DNA from: Thermodesulfobacteriota bacterium
GTDB taxonomy: Bacteria; Desulfobacterota; SM23-61
NCBI GenBank assembly: GCA_030018715.1
Contig: JASEHN010000044.1
Span: forward strand, 1,801-12,111
Direction of reading: 5' to 3'
Length of the DNA: 10,311 nt
Positions 6,903 to 10,311 of this stretch are shown piece by piece. How positions within the stretch are numbered: the first letter of the stretch is position 1; every line of letters starts with the position of its first letter. The notes beneath the pieces were generated by a model. It saw only the letters and a program-made list of their open reading frames with translations, did no database searches and was not told the origin of the DNA. Both the position numbers and the translations under genes were made by a program.

Positions 6903-8211
6903 ATGAGGATTGAACTTATCTCGGCAGCTGCGGAAGATAGCGCCCGTCTGACCCCCTTGGCATTAGCCACTCTAGCGGCTCTTACCTCTCCCGATGTCGA
7001 TGTGGGGTTCTCTGATGACCAGATCCGCCCCATCGACCTCCAGAGCGACTTCCAGAAGGCTGACCTGGTGGCCATTTCCGTGATGTCCAAAACTGCCTAT
7101 CGGGCTTACGAGATCGCCGACGCTTGCCGGAAAAAGGGAATCAAGGTGGTCTTGGGAGGGATCCACCCAACCATCCTGCCGGAAGATGCTTCGGCCCATG
7201 CCGATGCGGTGGTAATAGGAGAGGCGGAGATCCTTTGGCCCCGGGTCCTGGAGGACTTTCAGGCCAACCGCCTGCAGAGGTTTTACCGGCAGGACGGAGT
7301 AGTGGATATGAACCACTCTCCGGTCCCCCAGCGAGGGATCTTCAACTCCCGCAACTACATCCCGCTGGATGTGGTGCAAACCACCCGGGGCTGCCCCTAC
7401 CATTGCGATTTCTGCACGGTGAACTCGGTCTTCGGCAACCATTTTCGGATGCGGGAAATCGATCAAGTCGTGGCCGAGGTACAGGGTTTGACCCGGTGGG
7501 GGATTCTCTTCGCCGACGATAACGTGATCGGCAATGTCCCCTATTCCCGGAAGCTATTTACGGCCCCTGGAGCCTTTTAAATTGAAGTGGATCGGTGAGG
7601 CTTCCTTGGCCGGTCTGGATAATGAACAGAACCTCAAGATTTTGCAGAAGAGTGGATGCAAGGCCCTTTTCATTGGTTTCGAATCCCTTAACCCTCAGCT
7701 GAGGAGCATAGGAAAGCCTCAGAACAATCCGGAGCGCTACGGGGAGGTGATCCGTAAGCTACACGATCACGGGATCATCGCCTATGCGGCCTTCATGTTC
7801 GGTTTCGACTTCGACGATCCCTCAGTCCTTGAGCGCACGGTTAAGTTTGCCATCGCCAACAAGATCATCCTGGCTCAGTTTGCCATGTTAACCCCCTACC
7901 CCGGAACCCGCCTCTATGCGCGGCTTGAGGCGGAAGGTCGGCTCCTGCGAAATAAATGGTGGCTTCTGCCCAACCAGGAGATTTTGGCGCCTCACTTCCG
8001 TCCCCGGCTCATGGAGCCCGAGCAGCTGCGGGAAGGTTGGAAGTGGGCTTGGCGGGAGTTCTACAGCTTCTCTTCCATTTGGAAACGGATAGATTTATGG
8101 CCGGCCATCCATCCTTACTTTGCCTACCTGCCCTTCAACCTGCGGCAGCGGCACTTCGCCCGTCACAAGATCTATGCTGAAAACACCCGGCCCAGATCCT
8201 GGAGAGTATAA
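6903..8211 (+). pseudogene. B12-binding-like radical SAM protein, split by a one-base frameshift
   Basis: Two overlapping frames (6903-7580 and 7534-8211) make one gene if a single base near 7557-7561 is skipped, giving about 435 residues. The N-terminal part (1-120) is a cobalamin-binding-like Rossmann domain, with VVLGGIHPT at 82-90 and VIGEAE at 104-109. It lacks the DxHxxG motif of base-off B12 binding. The radical SAM core has TTRGCPYHCDFC, with Cys164, Cys168 and Cys171 binding the 4Fe-4S cluster, and FADDNVIGN at 203-211. The second frame continues exactly as the family does: KLKWIGEASLAG, LFIGFESL, AYAAFMFGFDFDD and MLTPYPGT. It ends in a C-terminal region like those of radical SAM proteins with DUF4070. 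The substrate is unknown. The ribosome site is weak. The break is either a true mutation or a sequencing error. Confidence 0.87.
7557..7561 (+). other. Frameshift point in the radical SAM gene
   Basis: The first frame reads SRKLF and then the unrelated TAPGAF plus a stop. The second frame, one base later, reads RPLEPFKLKWIG. Removing one base of the TTTAC at 7557-7561 joins them as KLF-RPLEPF, which fits the family. No known programmed +1 frameshift signal is present. Confidence 0.75.
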
Positions 8212-8557
8212 CAAACCACCATTCTCTGCTGAAGGTAAAGGTTTTCACCTCGAAGTAAATTCGCTTGAAACCTGGGTCAGGCAACGGTATTAAGGTATCG
8301 ATTGGTTTAGGCTCATATGGTAGTTATAACGAGGGAATTGACGAGTCTTTCATCAAGAAGAGTGTCCGACATTTTTAAAGGGAGCCGATGACCGTTCGTG
8401 AGACAACAATTATATAGAAAGTCTGGTGGAAAACGATTTGGTATTGACAAGAAGAATAGAGGGTATGAGAAGCAATCTGATGAAAAGAGATAATTTATTA
8501 CCGAATCCTGCCCCTTCGGTATTCGCCAGCCGCTGATCCGCGGAACCGTTAGCATTC
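8212..8557. other. 346-base gap, A/T-rich, no supported gene
   Basis: Nothing recognisable lies between the radical SAM gene and the right-hand inverted-repeat element. Short open stretches near 8255-8377 and 8400-8535 lack good starts and family motifs. They may be worn-down coding remnants, but I cannot name them. One hairpin, TACCGAA (8499-8505) with TTCGGTA (8515-8521) around a 9-base loop, has no T run after it, so it is not a convincing terminator. Confidence 0.45.
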
Positions 8558-8874
8558 ATAAAAATTGCTTGCCCACCTTCACTTTTCATTTTCGTTCACG
8601 ATTTCAGAATGATGGTCAGACCCAGGCCCGGCCGGGAGGGGGAATCTCTCGGGAGCACAAGGCAGTATTTCTATCATGGATAAGGGCGGGGCTTCCGCCC
8701 ATGATGCCCTGCCTTCCTTCGATCCCGCCTTTTCTTTGCGGAAGAAAAGCACGGGCTATGGTAAATCTTTTTCCCGCCGGTGCTCCCTCTTTCATCCCCC
8801 TCCCGTCCGGGCTTCGCCTATCACTTTGAATTATTGAATTTATTCAAAAGTGAAGGTAGGCAAGATAAAAATTG
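8558..8874. mobile_element. 297-bp MITE-like element with 19-bp inverted ends and a 10-bp target duplication
   Basis: The element runs from 8568 to 8864. Its ends CTTGCCCACCTTCACTTTT (8568-8586) and AAAAGTGAAGGTAGGCAAG (8846-8864) are inverted copies matching at 18 of 19. Directly outside each end stands the same ten bases, ATAAAAATTG (8558-8567 and 8865-8874), as expected for a target-site duplication. Inside, arms 8626-8658 and 8780-8812 are also inverted to each other. There are also a perfect 8-bp stem at 8729-8749 (CTTTTCTT with AAGAAAAG, loop TGCGG) and a GGGCGG/CCGCCC hairpin near 8684-8700. A frame open through the element (8569-8829, TTG start) is proline/arginine-rich, has no ribosome site and is probably not a gene. 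No transposase is present. Confidence 0.82.
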
Positions 8875-8877
8875 GTC

Positions 8878-8915
8878 TTGACATTCGGTCTTTATTAAGT
8901 ACCATATAAAGACCG
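8878..8915 (+). promoter_or_regulatory. Promoter and palindromic operator of the Phd-type toxin-antitoxin operon
   Basis: A consensus -35 box TTGACA lies at 8878-8883. The -10 is less certain: TACCAT (8900-8905) has a 16-base spacer, while TATAAA (8905-8910) would need 21. Overlapping this promoter is a perfect inverted repeat, CGGTCTTTA (8886-8894) and TAAAGACCG (8907-8915), with a 12-base centre. Phd/YefM antitoxins with their toxins typically bind such sites and repress their own operon, so this is the likely operator. The ribosome site GGAGGT begins at the palindrome's end. Confidence 0.65.
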
Positions 8916-8928
8916 GAGGTAAGAAAGG

Positions 8929-9210
8929 ATGAATATCACAAATGACATAAAGCCAGTTACCTATTTAAAGTCGAAAGCAGCCGATTTACTTAAACAAATC
9001 AACGAAACCCATCGGCCGGTCATAATAACCCAGAATGGAGAACCAAGAGCGGTGCTTCAAGATCCTAAAAGCTATGAGAATATGCGTAAGGCCATTGGCC
9101 TATTAAAGCTAATTTCACAGGGCGAAGGAGATATTAGAAACGGCAAGACCAAATCTCAGGAGGATGTGTTCAAAAATATTGAAACCACACTGAAAGAAAA
9201 ACTAAAATGA
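8929..9210 (+). CDS. Phd/YefM family antitoxin
   Basis: This 93-residue protein has the standard Phd/YefM N-terminal DNA-binding and dimerisation fold: IKPVTYLKSKAADLLKQI (8-25), NETHRPVIITQNGEPRAVL (26-44), and SYENMRKAIGLLKLI (48-62). A charged, flexible tail (65-93) would wrap the toxin. It neutralises the toxin encoded next to it and probably represses the operon through the palindrome at 8886-8915. The ATG has GGAGGT (8915-8920) eight bases upstream. The gene overlaps the toxin gene by ATGA (9207-9210). The A+T-richer composition, compared with the metabolic genes on the left, suggests it was acquired. Confidence 0.93.
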   Translation: MNITNDIKPVTYLKSKAADLLKQINETHRPVIITQNGEPRAVLQDPKSYENMRKAIGLLKLISQGEGDIRNGKTKSQEDVFKNIETTLKEKLK

Positions 9211-9539
9211 GCCGAAGGTATGAGGTTATATGGGCTGGTATTGCGGAGAATGATTTAAGAGAAATTATTGAATATATTGCGACAGACAGCCCAACAAATG
9301 CCTTAAAAATATTAAAAAAGATCAAGCAAAAAACATCAAGTCTTTATACCCTTCCTGAAAGAGGCCGCATCGTACCGGAACTTAAAGATCAAGCCATCCT
9401 GATATATCGTGAATTAATCGTCCCCCCATGGAGGATTATCTACAGGATATCAGAAATGAAAATTTATGTTTTATCTGTTTTGGATGCAAGGCAGAATGTT
9501 GAAGATATCCTGCTGAGAAGAATGATTTATCATGATTAA
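9207..9539 (+). CDS. RelE/ParE family toxin
   Basis: This 110-residue basic protein has the ParE-like layout. Two N-terminal helices include WAGIAENDLREIIEYIATDSPTNALKILKKIKQK (10-43). These are followed by SLYTLPERGRIVPEL (46-60), then the strands with IYRELIVPPWRIIYRISEMKIYVLSVLDARQNVEDILLRR. The 'P-RGR-VPEL' and 'YREL-V-PWRI-YR' signatures are typical of the RelE/ParE superfamily. Whether it cuts ribosome-bound mRNA or poisons gyrase cannot be told from sequence. It is translationally coupled to the Phd/YefM antitoxin by a four-base overlap and ends 55 bp from the convergent SDR gene. Confidence 0.92.
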   Translation: MSRRYEVIWAGIAENDLREIIEYIATDSPTNALKILKKIKQKTSSLYTLPERGRIVPELKDQAILIYRELIVPPWRIIYRISEMKIYVLSVLDARQNVEDILLRRMIYHD

Positions 9540-9594
9540 TTTAACCGCTAACCTTGCAGTGCACCAAGCCGCTCGCACTTCCCCCAATCCGCAT

Positions 9595-10311
9595 TTATCT
9601 GGGGAACGCCGCGGGAATCCCCCCGTCCACCGGGAGCGTGGCCCCGGTCGTTGGCGTCCCTTCGCTGGCAAAAAAGACAACCGCATTGCCCACATGTTCA
9701 GCCGTTACCTGAGCCTTCAGGAGATTTCTCTGGCGGTAATATTCCCGCAGCCCCTGCGGGTCAAGCCCTCTGGATTTCATTCGATCCGCCCCGATGAGCT
9801 CCCATAGCTTAGAAGGAACCTCCTCGTCTCCAAAGACCGCATCCGGGTTGACCAGGTTTACCCGCACTCCCCATTCGGCCAGTTCCAAAGCAGCAATCTT
9901 GGAAATTTGATGGGCTGCGGCTTTGGAGGCGCTGTAGGCGCCGAAAGCGGCACCGGGGTCGAAGACATTTTTCGAACTGATTACCACAATATTTCCACCG
10001 GTCCCCTGCCTTCTAAAAATAGGGATAGAAGCCTTGATGACGTTGAAGGTTCCTTTGAGGTTGACCGAAATAACCTGGTCCAACTTCTCAGGGCTCAGGT
10101 CTTCAATTTTGGCCACATGGGCAACCCCGGCATTGGGAATCAGGATATCTATGCCCCCCAATCGGCGACTGATTTCCTGGAAGGCATTTTCCACAGATTT
10201 GTAGTCCGTGACGTCGAAAATGATTTTCTCGATTAGGCTTTGGTCATATCTTTGCCCCAGGATGGAATAAACTTTTTGCAAGTGGTTTTCATCGATGTCG
10301 GAGATCACCAC
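9595..10311 (-). CDS. Short-chain dehydrogenase/reductase, C-terminal part, runs off the right edge (possibly half of a bifunctional aldolase/SDR)
   Basis: The visible 238 residues start at the end of the second beta strand (VVISDIDENH). The cofactor-binding TGxxxGIG should lie about 20 residues upstream, outside the window, so the GTG at the edge is probably internal. Visible SDR motifs are PNAG (59-62), the structural asparagine N84 in SVNLKGTF, the catalytic serine in VVISSKN (109-115), and YSASK (126-130) with Tyr126 and Lys130. The C-terminus is distinctive: NPDAVFGDEEVPSKLWE, GLDPQGLREYYRQRNLLKAQVTAEHV, then the final DGGIPAAFPR. As I recall, this pattern occurs in the dehydrogenase half of bifunctional class II aldolase/SDR (RhaD-like) proteins. 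Its length beyond the edge would decide. It is convergent with the Phd-type TA operon. Confidence 0.88.
   Translation of the reverse strand: MVISDIDENHLQKVYSILGQRYDQSLIEKIIFDVTDYKSVENAFQEISRRLGGIDILIPNAGVAHVAKIEDLSPEKLDQVISVNLKGTFNVIKASIPIFRRQGTGGNIVVISSKNVFDPGAAFGAYSASKAAAHQISKIAALELAEWGVRVNLVNPDAVFGDEEVPSKLWELIGADRMKSRGLDPQGLREYYRQRNLLKAQVTAEHVGNAVVFFASEGTPTTGATLPVDGGIPAAFPR

Noticed and set aside
7534..7580. Programmed +1 frameshift in the radical SAM gene
   Set aside because: No known slippery motif with a stop or rare-codon stall is seen at the joining point. A single-base indel is the simpler explanation.
8499..8521. Rho-independent terminator after the radical SAM gene
   Set aside because: The 7-bp stem has a 9-base loop, no following T run, and lies nearly 290 bases after the stop codon.
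8569..8829. 86-codon open frame through the right-hand inverted-repeat element
   Set aside because: It starts with TTG inside the terminal inverted repeat without a ribosome site, and its proline/arginine/glycine bias reflects the GC-rich palindromic DNA. It could be translated only by chance.

Overview
The window looks like a chromosomal stretch from an anaerobic bacterium of the Desulfobacterota/'Deltaproteobacteria' type. This is an inference from moderate GC, good Shine-Dalgarno sites, the fba-fbp gluconeogenic pair, CaiB-type CoA-transferase and SDR genes, a B12-binding-like radical SAM gene, and many short intergenic inverted repeats. No rRNA, tRNA, CRISPR array, phage gene or intact transposase was found.

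Left part (1-2694): the 5' half of a CaiB/BaiF CoA-transferase reads leftward off the edge. Facing away from it, a strong sigma70-type promoter (TTGACT-N17-TATACT) drives a class II fructose-bisphosphate aldolase, followed 108 bp later by a class I fructose-1,6-bisphosphatase. Together these two convert triose phosphates to fructose-6-phosphate, so this is a compact gluconeogenesis unit.

Middle-left (2695-5698): a heptamer tandem repeat precedes a short-chain dehydrogenase gene that is cut off after about 42 codons and runs into a roughly 105-bp inverted-repeat element. Then come two intact genes: a membrane-embedded Ste24-type (M48) metalloprotease and an M20-family dinuclear zinc dipeptidase.

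Accessory part (5699-9539): two unrelated type II toxin-antitoxin operons lie on either side of a B12-binding-like radical SAM gene that is split by a one-base frameshift. Between each TA operon and the radical SAM gene sits a short inverted-repeat element without a transposase. The left one is 149 bp with 22-bp terminal inverted repeats. The right one is 297 bp with 19-bp terminal inverted repeats and a perfect 10-bp flanking direct repeat, the mark of a transposition event. It landed 3 bp upstream of the -35 box of the second TA operon, whose promoter also contains a perfect 9+9 bp operator-like palindrome. The order TA / element / broken gene / element / TA suggests a stretch that has collected mobile and addictive sequence. 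It is the most interesting part of the window.

Right edge (9595-10311): convergent with the second TA operon is the 3' end of an SDR. Its C-terminus resembles the dehydrogenase half of bifunctional class II aldolase/SDR (RhaD-like) proteins.

I found no convincing new multi-gene system. The new material is mainly the two small mobile-like elements, the degraded SDR/repeat junction, and the first TA pair, whose antitoxin N-terminus I do not recognise.
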